A DNA stretch of 64,000 bases, taken from assembly GCA_022747635.1 (NCBI GenBank), contig JAKTNV010000014.1, positions 13,733,110 through 13,797,109 of the forward strand, read 5' to 3'. A program made the translations under genes and the position numbers. The notes under the pieces are model-generated. The model made no database searches. It had not been told where the DNA came from and saw only the letters and a program-made list of their open reading frames with translations. This DNA comes from Hetaerina americana. Lineage: Eukaryota > Arthropoda > Insecta > Odonata > Calopterygidae. Shown in pieces: positions 13,001-26,482 of the stretch (position 1 is its first letter; every line of letters starts with the position of its first letter).

Positions 13001-16000
13001 TGTAATTTTGTTACACCAGAGTACTTGTCATAAGTTTTATCAAATATAGGGTAAGAAGTTTTGGGGTACTCATTCCTCCTTAATTTCCACATATGGTAAC
13101 ATTAAATCCAATAGATTCTCATTCCCAAGACACCTCAAACATTTTTACTTGCATGCTCATTGCCACTGATGTATTCTCATGGATATTTGATAAATTTCAG
13201 CGATGGTAGTCAGCAGGTTTAGTAAATGATCAACCTATTAATTTTTAAATAAATAAATCAAATAATTAACTGAGGAACCATACTCTGCTATTGGGCATTA
13301 CAACAGAAATAATCAAATCTTTCCATAGACCTTGGAGAACTAAAACCAAGATAAAGGGTATCCTTGAGTGAAAGGCGCAGAACTCAAATATTACTTTAAA
13401 TATATCATACTTGAAACAACCAACACCACTAGAGAAATTAGTGTACATTGCCTATGCCTCAAAACTATCAGCTCTAATAAATAGATGATCTGAAAGGCTA
13501 AAGTAATTTTATTCCTGCCCAAAAGCTTTTTCAATTCCACAAAATTAAATGGCCATCTCCTGCATACCATTCATTTTAAGCAAGAAAGCTTTAGAAAGAA
13601 GCCATAAAGTGTTATAATTTATTTTAAACACACGTGGTCGAATAAAGATCTAAAAGTGCAAATAAAGAATAAACTGGAATGAAAACTGGAAGAATCATAA
13701 ATTGAAGGTATCTGACATAATTTACTGAATATGACATGACTTTGGTCTACAGCAGTCATGATTATAAAATAAGGAATTAATTTCAGCATCTTCGAATTTT
13801 TAAACTAATTCTTTCTTTCATGGCAAAAGGATAAATATCTTTAGTTTTTTGAAAAAGCCATTTTTGATTTTAATCTCATGCTTTTTATTAACCACCTAGT
13901 GCACCATCATTCTGGGAAAGTATGCTTTGAAAATAAGCTTGCTAGTATCCTTACATAATTTGGTAACATCTAAGCAAGTTAATCATTGTTCAGTCTGAAA
14001 ATAATCTCTAAACATGTTTGCAGAGAATTAAAAATATAAGGTTATGTAGCTTTCCGACTAGTACACTATTGACCAAATTAGTCTTGTTAATATAGTATTT
14101 CCCATCAAAACACATTTCAACAGAAAAATGCCATCATGACAAAATTGAAGAAAATCAACACTGATAGGATACCTTCTGTAGTGTTGCAAGAAAAAGATTC
14201 CATGTGATCATATCCTGATATCCATGACCATATGTGGTATATTCTATGCAATTTGCAGAATAAAATCATTAGTAATCAACTGAAATTGTGGATTGTCTGC
14301 TGAACATTAAATGAAATTTTCAACCGTGAGTAGGAACAATTAAAATGTATTTTATAAAAGTTCATAATTACAATCTTCAAAAAGCTTAAATTATGGCTTG
14401 GGAGTCACACACACAAGTTTAGGATGGGAGATGCATTTCGAAGCACACCTTAGAGATGATTAGGGATAGGAAAGAGCTATGGCTTGAAAATTATTACAAA
14501 TTTCAAACATTTACCAAATGGTAGCAATGTATAATAGTAATGAGGTAGCACTGGTTTAGGAACATTATTCAAAAGATTGAATTTTAGCTTGGGCAGAATT
14601 TTTTTAGGGGTACTTATGGTGTAAGAAAACCAATATTATGTAATGCAAGCAGTTCTGCCACATAGGGCATAAAGAAAATATGTATGAGAGTCTTAAATTT
14701 CCAGGATAAACTGCTGCAGAATGGACAAGAAAATCTAGAATATACATTAAAGACCTGGTTAAGTTGCATGTAACGCCATCATGAATATCTGTCTATTTTA
14801 TAACTCAAGTGACTAAATTTAAACTATAACTGATAGCATCAATTAAAAATGTTACTGATTGTAAACATTTCTCAAATTTTCCCAACCATTGCATAATTTT
14901 GAAATGACTGGTCATATTCAAAAGCTTATAAGAGGACTTTTATTAACTAAAAATCATAGAACTATTAGAAAAGTCCAATTGGGAAAAGGCATTAAATTTA
15001 GTCCACTCTCTATTATGAGTGAGGTACTGGGCATCCACTATGCATTGTTTTTGAAATTTTTTTGAAATTATTTGAGTCTTCCAGATTTTTTAAGGGAATA
15101 TTTTTAGTTTATCAGAGTATTTCATATCTCCAAACAGAAATATTTTTGGGCAAATATTAATGTTACAAGTATTAATAATTATTGAATGCATGTGCCAGAA
15201 ATAACAAGGAATGGTTGTTAGTGTAATTGCTGCATTTGGTGGTTAACATTCCTAATATATTGCCAGAGTTGAAGAAGTATGAATATGTAAAGAATATTGA
15301 GTAAGTACATCATTACCAATTCAACTATTGAGTAAATACATCATTCTGACCTTAAATTCTCTAGTAATTGTAACTAATTGACACAGGAATACAGATTTCC
15401 CACAAAATAATATCAAAGTTATGAGAAAGTAGTTATACATTACTTGCCTAACTAAAATTGTACACCTGAAGAAGAATGCTAAAAGTTGTGAGGTCATATC
15501 CTATTAGTAATATTAAACATTAATTATTTTCAACCATCAGAGCGAAACCTGAAAATCATCCACGAGCACAAGAAAATCATTTCTTGGCAACTATGTGGCC
15601 TAGGAAGAAATTCAATATTTTCTTTGAGTAGAAAAAATTAAGAGTTATACAGTAAAAATGACTGTTACATTAAACTCTTAGAACATATAATAAAAATATC
15701 CAAAGTAAAACTTTTTTGATTTTCACATAAAGCATGAACCATGGCTCAATTAGTGTATCTTGATGCAGAGTCTGAATAGAGGGTCAAGCAGAGCAAGAGC
15801 TGTGAAGAAGAACAAAAATACCTGTTCATATTTGGTAGTGGATCTCTAAAAGACTAGACATTTTTAAAGTTAAATATCTCAAATACTGATTTTTCCACCA
15901 CACTGGCTAAATCTCCTGAGTTGTCCAAGTTTGAGGGCATCCTGGCATAGCATTACTTCTGAGCAATGCAATTGATCTCAGACATATTTCATGATTAATA

Positions 16001-16679
16001 TCAAAAGAGAACATTTAAGCCATAGAAATATGATGGAGTCAGTAAAAATTAATTTCAATCAGGTTGAAGAGTATAAAAATGTTATGTATGTGTTGATCTG
16101 ATAGTTAAGGGCAAATTGACTGATAAATCAGCACAATAGGTGGTGTTTAAGGCAAGGAAGGACTGAAAAGAGAGATGGGGAGAGAGAATACATTGAAGCG
16201 TAGAGAGGGCATAGTCAGTAGCCTAAGCAGTGCTAATGGTGAAACCACTTGGAACCTTCCCTTCTAATCTCTCCTTATCCTCTTTATTAAAATCCCCTCT
16301 CTCATCACCCATGCATTCTTTTACCTTTAATTTGTATCAGGCATGTTTATCAATGAAGAACTGAACAGTGTCAATGGAAAATTAGTAAAAATTGTGAATA
16401 ACTGATTTGCAAATTGTATTTTTGCCCCAGGTAAATCAGGAATATTAGTTTCTCAAAAATACAAATAATTTATAAAATTTTGAATAAACCATCCAAACAA
16501 GAAAAAATATCCTAACAAACCATACATTTATGTCCAAGAAATATCAAAGCACTGATCAAGCATACGTATGGATTAGTTTAAGTACAATCATAATACAGCT
16601 AATGTTTAAATGGAAGGAATTTGGTCAATAAACGTGGATAGTGTTTAGAATAGATTGGGGTTAGGATTCATGAATTTGG

Positions 16680-16707
16680 TTGAATTGAATCCATGAATTC
16701 AATTCAA
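16680..16707. repeat. Perfect hairpin, 11-bp arms
   Basis: TTGAATTGAAT, a 6-base loop, then ATTCAATTCAA. Both arms consist of TTGAA repeats, so it may be simple-sequence in origin. Confidence 0.6.
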
Positions 16708-17508
16708 TTCTCCTCATAAAAATGAAGTATCTCAAATCCCTGTTGTATGGGTAAAAATTTACTTTGTGCTTAGCAATGACTTAACTATTAAAGCATGTTC
16801 ATACTTAACCAGCACACTCTATCAAGAAGTAATGAATACCTGATCTTCAATAGAGAATAGTATGAGAATCAGTCTGAGAGAAAGAAATTTAAAAAATGTT
16901 ACAAATTGGAGTTCATAACTGCAGTGGGTTTATCTGTAATATGTTGCTTGATATGGGCACAATTCAAGCATAATTCTGATATGATCTATGGAAAATTACA
17001 GATAATACTATTACATGACATAGCTGCTTGTGACTGCTTGCTCTCATAGCATTACTCTTATAACAAGACTTACCCTTCATTAAAGATTATATTAGAGCTG
17101 ATTCCATGATTTAACCTCACTGATTTTTGTGAACTTTTACATTCATGTATGCATGAATCCTACTAACCTATTAGGTCATACTTGCAGCATTTAAATTTGC
17201 CATATCCTTTATGTGCATGGCAAATTATGGCCATTCAAATTATATGGTGTGCTGTATGGTCTGGAATGGTTAACTAACAAGGTCCACCAGTCCAATAGGG
17301 GTTAGCAGTAAAAAAGAAATGTAATTTACTTCATATATTTTCATGGTTAGTACTGAAATTAAATGTTTCCTACAAAGAGTTATGATCACAAAATTTTATG
17401 ACTTACCCTTATTTTCTATGCTTGAAAATTGTGAAAATATGAGGGTGTAATATTCCTTCCAGTTCAAAAATTTGTTGTCTCAGGGGTAACTTTATGGAAT
17501 TTGCATAA

Positions 17509-18208
17509 AATATTGAAATGAAATGAAATAATTTACTTTGTAATTCTACGCACTTTATTTAAAAAAGGTTCCAGGTTTTGACATTGAACATCATCATCAG
17601 GTGGTCCTCATAGAAGCAAACTTGATATATATACCTTGTGATCAAAGGTTGGTCAGAGAGGGAGGTTTGAGCGGTAAATAGGTTACATTTTAGCTTGGTA
17701 GAAAAGGGAATTACTTCTTTTTGACTTGGAAGAGTGGTAGGTCCAGGAGTGGGGAGTGGGGAGTGGGAGGGATACAAAATTTTGTTGGCAAGTTCATCTT
17801 TGCAACGGACACATTTCAAAATTTCTAACTGCTCTAAAGCATCAAGCCTTTGACTTTTATTTTCAAAATGAATAATTTTAGTTACAAAGTCACTTTTGTG
17901 GTCACTTTCAATGAGGTTCTTTGCAAAGAGGGATGTTTTTCTTATTTTTTACACATGCCTGGTGTTCTTTAATTCTTTCTTTAAATTTTCGTCCTGTTTG
18001 CCCAATATACTATTTGTTACATTCTCAGCACTTCACTCTCCACTCCTCTCCAACCAACCCCCCCTCCTTTGATCGGAAGGTATATATACCAAGTTTGCTT
18101 CTATGAGGACCACCTGATGATGATGTTCAATGTCGAAACCTGGGTCGTGTTTTTTTAAATAAAGTGTGTGGAATTACTAAGTAAATTATTTCATTTCATT
18201 TCAATATT
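17509..18208 (-). mobile_element. Penelope-like element fragment with inverted terminal repeats and GIY-YIG remnant
   Basis: A 700-bp element in intron 12 whose ends are about 145-bp inverted copies of each other (17509-17650 against 18061-18208). Both contain GACATTGAACATCATCATCA and the GTGGTCCTCATAGAAGCAAA block, and both outer ends read AATATTGAAATGAAATGAAA. The interior on the minus strand encodes a GIY-YIG endonuclease remnant with YIGQTGRKFKERIKEHQACV (about 17935-18015), followed after a frameshift by ESDHKSDFVTKIIHFENKSQ and RLDALEQLEIL. GIY-YIG fused C-terminal to reverse transcriptase is the signature of Penelope-like elements, which often have inverted LTR-like repeats. The reverse transcriptase is missing, so this is a severely 5'-truncated, inactive copy. 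Confidence 0.8.
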
Positions 18209-21200
18209 CCCTTCTGCTATTCCTAGTATGCGATGGCTACTTCATTTTTTTAAACATAGGACAACGTAATATAAATTCTTGGATGTTATTCAACACACGT
18301 AAATTTTCAAAATGTTATAAAGTTGCACAGGAAAATATAATACCAAACATTTCATTCATACACATGAAGAAAAATAGCTAAATGCTAATATAAAATCTAG
18401 ATGGCGCACTCAGTATTAGTATCAGATTGAAATATTGGCGAGTGAAAATTGGTATTGGATAGAACTATTATTGAACCAGCCCTATATGCTAACTTTGAAC
18501 ACAATTATTATAGAGTGCTTTGGCATGGTAGAGAATGTGCCAAATACTTACTATCTGAGTATCAAGATGGTAATTTTTCTTAATCATTTCTTGAATTTGG
18601 GCACATTTTCAGCCTATATCAATGGAATAAGTTCATTTATGATAAACTCAGCAAAATTGAAGTTGGAATCTTATGAATATCTAGCCATCTTTGGGCAGTG
18701 GACAACATGAACATGCAAATTAATGCAATAAAGTTTTATGAAAGGGAAAAATCAATAACTGAGGAAAGCTGTCAATGGTGTCATTTAATAGTTTGCTAAA
18801 TTTTTGAACCATCTCTCAATAGATCATATGATTTCTCACATTAAAATATAATCCAGAATGAGGAATTTGAAAAATTCCTTATAGGATTATTTAAAAAAGT
18901 TTGTGTATGATAATTTTTGAGAATCTGCCGTGCCAAATTAACTCTGCATTCATTCTTTCTGGTTTTTTAGTGTTAATTAGTTCAAATAAAATTATTTAAA
19001 AATGTTTGTTCACATCAAATATTAACTATGCCTTAACATTGTATTTCAAATGAAAAGAAATTGATTTTATGATACGATTCCAACTGATATAGAAACTCAG
19101 CATCAGATAATGTAAATGAACAAATATATTCACTCAAAAAAATAACTCTTGTTAAATCTCCACATAAAGAAAAGCATTGAACAAAAAAGAAAAAGACATG
19201 TGTGCAGTGGAAGATTTCCCTTCCTGACAGAAGAAATATTGAGGCTAATTTTATAGTCTATACACTGCTCAAAAATTTTATCTCATATTGGTTGTACTCT
19301 GGCTAGCACCGAAGCATAAGTGGAAATATTATTAGCTGTGCAATGTATTATTTAGCATGTTGAGGTATGTCATTTTATACGATATATGGAAATATATAAA
19401 ATTCAGGGAATAGCTTTAATTGCAATGGATGCATATAATGTAATTTGTACCCAGTTAAATAAATAGCAAGCTGTAAAATGAGTATCCGAAGCTTTATGTA
19501 CTTAAAAACTCTGAAACTCTTGAGTTATTTTCTCATTTATCCAACCCTTAAGCAACTTTAAGATTTGAGCATAGCATTATTACATTCCCATGATTGAAAA
19601 TATTGATTTTAATAAAACATAATAAAATGACAATAAAAACATAATATCAAGGCTTAAGTAATCAATCAACTCAGTTTCAAGAACAGTGGGGACCATTAAA
19701 GGGCAGTCCATTTACACAACAGAATATTTGTTATGGTGAATATATTTTTGGAACCCATTATCAAATTACAAATCCTCATTTCTCTAACCCTTGAGGCCTA
19801 ATAGCAGAAGCACAATATTCAAGGATCAGGGACACCAAGTTCACAAGTAAGTTTTAAAATGATATACCAATTATGTATGAGAAATACCCAGAAACATGGA
19901 TATCAAGGTAGTTAATCAATAATATAATATTTTCCATAAAAAGTTATGATAGAAAGGCTGATTACCCATGTACTTCAGATACAGACAGACCAATGGATGT
20001 ATAGAGTGCTAAAGTTAATGCATCTATGTTAACAGCAAAATCTGTTCAATTTCCAGAATCTTTTCATGACATTTGATTAGGTATAACCTTAGATTAATTG
20101 CATAGTTATGAAACAGTGAAACCTGAATATTAATTACATACAATTGACAAGGCCTTCCAAATGACAAGAGTAGCCATTGAAAGATACCAGAGTGTGGTTG
20201 TCACGGCTTTGAAAATGGTGCTATAGGACCATAATTCTAATGGTATAACTAGTGGGACAGTTAATACAAATATGCACATGGCTCAATAAGAATTACAAAA
20301 CTGTCTTAAATTATCTTTAATAATGATGGTCCTTCCCACCACATAATTCAGTTTGTGTTCATTACATTAAATATTTGAAGATGTGGTATAAACAGTAACG
20401 CCTTTCAAATTTCAAGGGACCAAAATTAGGATTAAATGTCCAGGTTTAAAATAAATGAACCTATGAAGAACTTCACATAGTATTTTGCCAGTTAAGTGTT
20501 CTTTTGCATATTAAAATGCATGGAAAATTTGTAATTTATTGACGTGTCATGTTTAGGAAGAAAGTGATTAATGCTAGGAGTACTTAGAATAAACTATGAC
20601 TACGCGTGCTTATCTGCAGATGAGAATCGGGAAACTCAGCAAACAGTACACGAACAGTGGATTTGTTGCTTTCACAATGTATACACATAATTTTGCAGCC
20701 AATATTTTATCAGAAATATTTCATTATGGAAACATGAAGCTTAACAATACTGCATTCAGACTTAAGTAAGTGGTAAATGTATAAACCTTAATGACAGTTG
20801 GTAAGTTCTGATTTTTTGATTGAGTTATTATCGTGGCATTCTGTTCAGGCTCCTAGGCTGCCTAAAAATAGGTCCCCACTGCATCATTGCATCTCATACA
20901 AGTGTGAGTACAATGGAAATTATTGAAAAAAGTTTTCAACCATTATAAAAATTGCTGTCCACGACAGATGTAATTGGTTTTTGAAAATAATACTTATTGT
21001 AAATGTAGTACAGCCATGAAAAAAAACTTGGAACTCCAGTGTTAAATGAGTCAATGACTCATATCAAAACCTTCATTTTAAGCAACAAATCATTGATAGG
21101 AATGTAAATTTCTTTCTTGAATGAATTACAACCATGCAAAACTTAATCAGGTAAAACAGGATATTATTAACAGTATGGAATTTTGAAAAAAACTACTAGT

Positions 21201-22009
21201 AACTTAATTGATAGCATGATGCAAATATTGAAAAAGCAATTACTTTTTCTAAATATGCTTAAAAGAATGAAAAAAGTCATTCAAAATACTTTCATGTAAT
21301 TTTAATGAAAGGTAATTAGAGTAAAAAATTTTCTAAATATTTTATGCCAATAATACATTCCAAATAGGCATGCATAAAGTCTAATTATCAAAATAAAATT
21401 GGTATGCTAAGCTGTAAATTTGAATAACTAAAATGATTTTATAACCTTGAAAATAGTATCAGAGATTAAAACAATATGTAATAATAAATTATATGCAATT
21501 GAAAAATATATGAAAGTACATGATACTATTGCATTTCAGGTAAATACCACATAACCATGAGAAGAGGTCCATTGCATGGCTATAGGAGCAAGATGTTTGT
21601 CATTATATGAGCATTGAAGGCAACCATATGGAAATTACAAACACATAAGCATTTCCACATTTTATCTACCCTAAAATAAAATTCACCTTTTGCATTATTT
21701 AGTTGTACTGCTATAACAAATGACAGCAAATCTACAAATATACAGAAACATTTTCTGTGGAATGACACTGAGTAATGGGGTTATCAGAAAATTAATTGAG
21801 AGCATAGACATCAAATTACTGAAACTGCCTTCAAGAGAATTTTACTGATAGAGATCATTCAAATTAATCAAGATACATTCTTTTTACAATTCAACTTGAG
21901 AGATAGAGTACTAATTACTAACAAGAAGTTAAAATTATTATTTGATTAATATTTTGAGTTGTTCAATGACATATTTTGAAATTTTATTTTTTATATGTTA
22001 TCTACATAC

Positions 22010-22170
22010 CTGCTATAGAATTAAAGGTAGATGACCTTGGATGTTGCTGACCACTTCGGCTTTGCTCACCATCCCCTCCAGTCCCTTCCCCAAAATCTAA
22101 GTTAAGAGGAGTAACATCCTGTCCTGCCTTCTCAGGAGAAAACTCCAGAATACCATGGCCAGAACGTTCA
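22010..22170 (-). CDS. sei: ERG exon E12: C-terminal tail
   Basis: Residues 786 (split) to 839 plus one base. It encodes FERSGHGILEFSPEKAGQDV, then TPLNLDFGEGTGGDGEQSRS and GQQHPRSSTFNSIA. The acceptor is TATATTTCAG; the donor GCAG|GTATGT is followed by an in-frame TAG, so intron retention would truncate the protein here. Phases 2 and 1 fit E11 and E13 exactly. No domain is visible; the sequence is polar with a short hydrophobic-acidic motif (ILEFSPEK, LNLDFGEG) that may be a protein-binding site. That last point is inference. Confidence 0.9.
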
Positions 22171-23742
22171 CTGAAATATAAAAATCCATTTGTTATTCAT
22201 TTTTTGTATCACAATTGTTTTTAGCCAATTTGGACAGTTACAACAGATTACTTTTTAGGCATATTCTAGTCACTTGAATCAATGAAAATTGAGGGTGGAT
22301 GATGACCTTTCAAGAAGCTGAATCTAACATCCATCCACTGGCTAACAATGGGGGAAGTCAGAAACTAAGGTTCACAATACTTTTAATTTTGTTAACATAA
22401 GTGCAGTTCCAGGAATATTAGGGCTAGTCATACTTTCATATTATTTTAATTTTCTGTTGCACAAATAATGTCTGTTAAGGACTTACTATAGTTACTTTCA
22501 TTGTAATGAGTCTCTAAAATTTATTTTTCCATAAAGATATAATCTTTACTCACATAAGTATTTATTCATAATTGTATGCCCCTTCAGAAAGTTGTTAAGG
22601 AGTGCTCAATGCTGTGGCAATGCAATTTGAATAAATACCCTACCAACTCTGGTCCAACACTAACACCCAGAGACATTAGCAGAAGTCTAGAATTCTTGAA
22701 GATAACCACTGCAATACTGAATGCTAATAAAGATTCAAAGTAAACTTTTCTTGCTAGCAATTTAAAATTTCAAAATATAGTTTAGCAAACTAATGACAAC
22801 CTTCCCGATAAATATGAAATCCTATATTACTGATATCAACAGAGCTGAGGGGAGTCTGTCAGATTAGAATAGAAGACAGTAAAAAATTGAAAAACTGAAT
22901 AATGTCAAATTATCTGTTTAGAAAATTATCAAATAGAATGCTTTTATAAGAAAATGTTTAAATATTTTGATCATTACCATTTCCTAATCTCATGACCCTA
23001 ATATCATATTTGTTTATCGCAAATATGTTTAATTTCTGTATTAAATGGCACGCAAGTTCTCCCATTTTTATTGTAATATTAATTAACCTTTTTTTCAGCA
23101 TGTACAGGTACATTCTGGCCAATGCTAAGTAGTCCAACCCATCTATGAGAACAGGGGAAGTAATGTTTAACTGAGGAGAGAGTTGTGCAAACAGTAATCA
23201 GGAGGGGATGAGTAAGGGAAGACCAGTTTCTTCTCCTCCACCCTGGTGGGCAAGCTTTTTCACATCTGCTAAAGGGCCTACAATATGCACTTCTCTCCAA
23301 GAGCAGCCTCATGAGCAGTCTCCAAGAGACTTGTTTAGGCCAAAATCACTCTCTGTACATTGTGTCTACCTAATACATACCCTCAAACTTGTAATCTCCT
23401 GGCTCTTATTTTTCCTTCTCCCATGCTATTAGGGCCAGACTGTACCAATTTAATGTAAATGTGTAGCTTAAGTATAGCATAAAACAACTGGAATATATCA
23501 TGCAATCTGGATAGAAGGAAAAATTCAGTATTTGACAGCAATGTTCATAGAGTTTATGGTATTGGGCACAATACAGAGTGGCAATAGTTACATTATCCCT
23601 CAACAGAGGACTTTTGATACTTAATTCTTTGGCATTTAATGCTGGACACATTCATATTCATCCAATACTACACTAAATGCACATACTGGACCCTTATCAA
23701 GACATTGAATCAGTGTGAGGGGTTAAAAATGACTACACTCAC
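22171..23742 (-). other. Intron 11 (1.6 kb)
   Basis: Nothing recognised. Short open frames around 23079-23651 have no features of real genes. Confidence 0.9.
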
Positions 23743-24134
23743 AAGTCTGATCCATCTTCACTTGACTCATGACGTCTCCGGTCCAGAGAGGCCAAGAAAA
23801 CATGCTGCTGCCTAAGCGTCTGTAAGTGTGTGTCTGCTGCAGTTGGCTGGACTCCCGGCCTCCCACTCCCACCTTCACCATCGTATTCATTACTGCTGTT
23901 GTTGAAAAAGTATTCACCTATTCCGGCAGGACCATCAGTCTCACCACCTGTCGTTGTTCCATTGGCACCTGCAGATGTTTTCTGTTGAGCAGGCCTGTGA
24001 CGTCTTCTGGGGGGTTTGTATGCCTGCCGTCGGACATCAGAATCCTGTTCTTGAGAGCTCGATCTTCGCCGTGCAGCTGCCGAAATGAAAGCCTTGTGCC
24101 GTGTGTTGCGTGGATCAACTCCAGCCAGATCTTC
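23743..24134 (-). CDS. sei: ERG exon E11: C-terminal tail, basic and low-complexity
   Basis: Residues 656-785 plus two bases of Phe786. It starts EDLAGVDPRNTRHKAFISAA, then a basic cluster ARRRSSSQEQ (RRRSSS at 677-682 fits the PKA consensus), a second basic cluster KPPRRRHRPAQQ, a Gly/Thr/Asn-rich linker (GANGTTTGGETDG), EYFFNNSSNEYDGEGG and an ending with LDRRRHESSEDGSD. The tail is poorly conserved in sequence across ERG proteins, so the call rests on the continuous frame and splice phases with E10 and E12. The donor GACTT|GTGAGT would read straight into TGA if unspliced. Long open frames on the opposite strand over this exon are shadows. Confidence 0.93.
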
Positions 24135-26288
24135 CTGCATGGATGAAGAAAACATTGGATAATGCGGCACTCATGAAGTGAAACCAAAATAATCATCTAT
24201 AGTAAGATCTCAAATCTGTTTGTGAGGGGAATAAGGAGGAGAAATGCACATCTGAGTCCAATGTAACAATTAGGCATGGAATATTTGAAAGTTAATTATT
24301 AGAAAGTAATAAATTATGTACATAGTGCAGGAAATGTAGTTTACATAAGTTTCTAAGAAAGGGTATTTTTCTTTAGAGTTATTTAAAATGATGAAATGAA
24401 ATTTCTTAGAATGATTAATTTTCAGAAATATACGGAGTAAGTCCAGCAAATCTAATCTAATAAGGGAAAATTAATGGAAACTTAAGCAAAAGTTAGGCTA
24501 CTGATCACTTTTTGCAGTAATTTACTGAGAGCAGCATACATATTTGTCTCATTTCAAACTAATTACATTCATTTCCCCATGCAGTCTTCATAATATTTCA
24601 TTTGAGTGAAAATTTGGAACTTGTAATATCCAGCTGAAATTCAGTTATAACTTCAGCTTTTTCAAAGATTAATTGTTGTTTATTTACCTTAACTGTTGAT
24701 AAAATTTTTTGAAGAAATTTTATGAGCATTTGTCGCTACAAAAATGGAGAATATTTGGCAGGCTGAGTTATTAAGTTATTAGGTATCATTGAAATGGACA
24801 TCAAACTGAGTAATCAATTGACATAGTTAATCAGTTTAATACCAGGAGTACTAGGCACAGTTAATTACTGAGTTTTGATTTTCAGATGTCTGTAACTACA
24901 GTCCAATTAATCTAGTGGTCTGAAGTTATCTTTTAATATTTTATTCTATTGTTTTCACAATGCTAAGTTGTAGTTTTACATCCACTTATATGTGTTCATG
25001 ATATGATATTTTCATCATTAGTAGCATGACTCATCAACTGATTGGAAGGGTATTTTCCTAAACTTTTTACTTTCAAGGAAGAATTTTGATGCTCGAACAT
25101 TATTTTACATTTGAAAATGCTTTATGATGCTTGTTGGCTGGAGAAAATATAATGCTCCATTAAAAGTAAATTAGTTTTGGCTATCATGAATAATTAGAGG
25201 GTCTTTCCTGATTGTTCTTATCTTTTGTCAATGTGGCATGAAGTGTTCCGTATGAGCAGAAAGTGTGAACGGGTAAAAACAGAGTGCAGGTGCTGTTGCT
25301 TGGGTGTCAACCCCGCAATTTCAATTGGATAGCCGATAGATTAGTGACAACATGTATATGAGGTGTCACTGAGGGGATTATTGAATCTCCAATGGAAATT
25401 ACTGCCATGGGCTCAGTGTGAAATTGTTCAGAAATTGAATTGAAGATGTCACCAGACAACTAAGGAGAGTATCTACTTTATAATTTTCTAAGAATAGTCT
25501 AAGATATTGATCCATGAGTTCATGCAGTGTTGGCTGCCATGGTAAGAAGTTTGAGCCTGGTATTCAAGGTAAATCAAGTTTAATAAGAGAGACGTGACTC
25601 ATTTATGTTTTATCATGTTACCTAGAATTTATTCTGTGTTTATAAGATTAAAGCCTAACTAGATATTTTCTCAACAGAAATAAAATTATTGAATAGTTGA
25701 CAGCTGACATTACAGTCCTGGGAAGGCTGACTGAGCACGTTGATGGGTGTTGCTAAAACAATGCCACAGTACATTCTCCCATAATGCTGATCAAATTCAC
25801 ACTTTGCATGACATTTGTGTACTTGAGATAACATACATCTGGAAATGGGAAACAGTGGTTCTCAAGTGGAATCATGGATTTACCAATAGACATTTTGCAG
25901 AAATTTTACCCACTGTAACGTTTAAAAAGTAATTAGAGGTAAAACTTTTCTAAACTACACTGCAATGTGTAGGTGCTAGAGATTAATTTTATAGGTCATT
26001 CATGATAATGACCAAAAGAAACATTGTTATATGCATGCAAACTAGAGGTTCTAATGAGTCCATTTGGGTCAAAAAGCAATGGATACTTCCATTAAGAAGA
26101 ATTTTTGGGAGGAAGTGAATAATCATTCATCAGCGAATACTCTCATGATACTATGCAAAGAAATATTACCCATTTAACCATGAAGAATGTGGAGAGAAAT
26201 ATAAATTAATAGCAACAGTCACTATTCATACAGACTTTTTTTGGTTATTAGTTAAGAGGAAATTTTAATAAAAATGCATGAAACTTAC
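24135..26288 (-). other. Intron 10 (2.2 kb)
   Basis: AT-rich; nothing recognised. Confidence 0.9.
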
Positions 26289-26482
26289 ATCCCGCATATT
26301 AAATGTTATCTCCAGGTTATGAGTAAAGGACTCAAAAAACTCAGGGTACAGATCCAATACATCAAGAAGGTCATCTCGATGTATCTTGTGCAGGTCACAG
26401 TAGGTGAGGGCACGAACATTACATGATGATTTCCCAAGCGTTGGATGAAGACATGGATTCTCTCCAAAAATATCATCCTTAC
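26289..26482 (-). CDS. sei: ERG exon E10: second half of cNBHD and intrinsic-ligand strand
   Basis: Residues 591 (split) to 655. It encodes [20 protein letters not shown], then [20 protein letters not shown] and [20 protein letters not shown], ending NMRD. The block [17 protein letters not shown] is invariant in ERG. The final strand ITFNMRD matches ITFNLRD in human ERG1, whose Phe-Asn-Leu sits in the empty nucleotide pocket as an intrinsic ligand; here it is Phe-Asn-Met (651-653). The acceptor is AATTCCAG, and the exon itself opens with GTAAGGAT. The donor is CGGGAT|GTAAGT, phase 0. Confidence 0.97.

Larger units (their letters stand above)
3253..22009 (-). other. Intron 12 (18.8 kb), the largest in the gene
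   Basis: Separates E12 from E13. Holds the Penelope-like fragment, the CDGT-VNTG pseudogene, two SINE units and a tRNA-like relic. Long parts (10.1-17.5 kb and 18.2-22.0 kb) are AT-rich, nearly free of CpG, and show nothing recognised. Confidence 0.85.

Noticed and set aside
23826..24146. Plus-strand ORF of 106 codons with signal-peptide-like parts
   Set aside because: It lies antisense to E11, whose frame and splice sites are supported.
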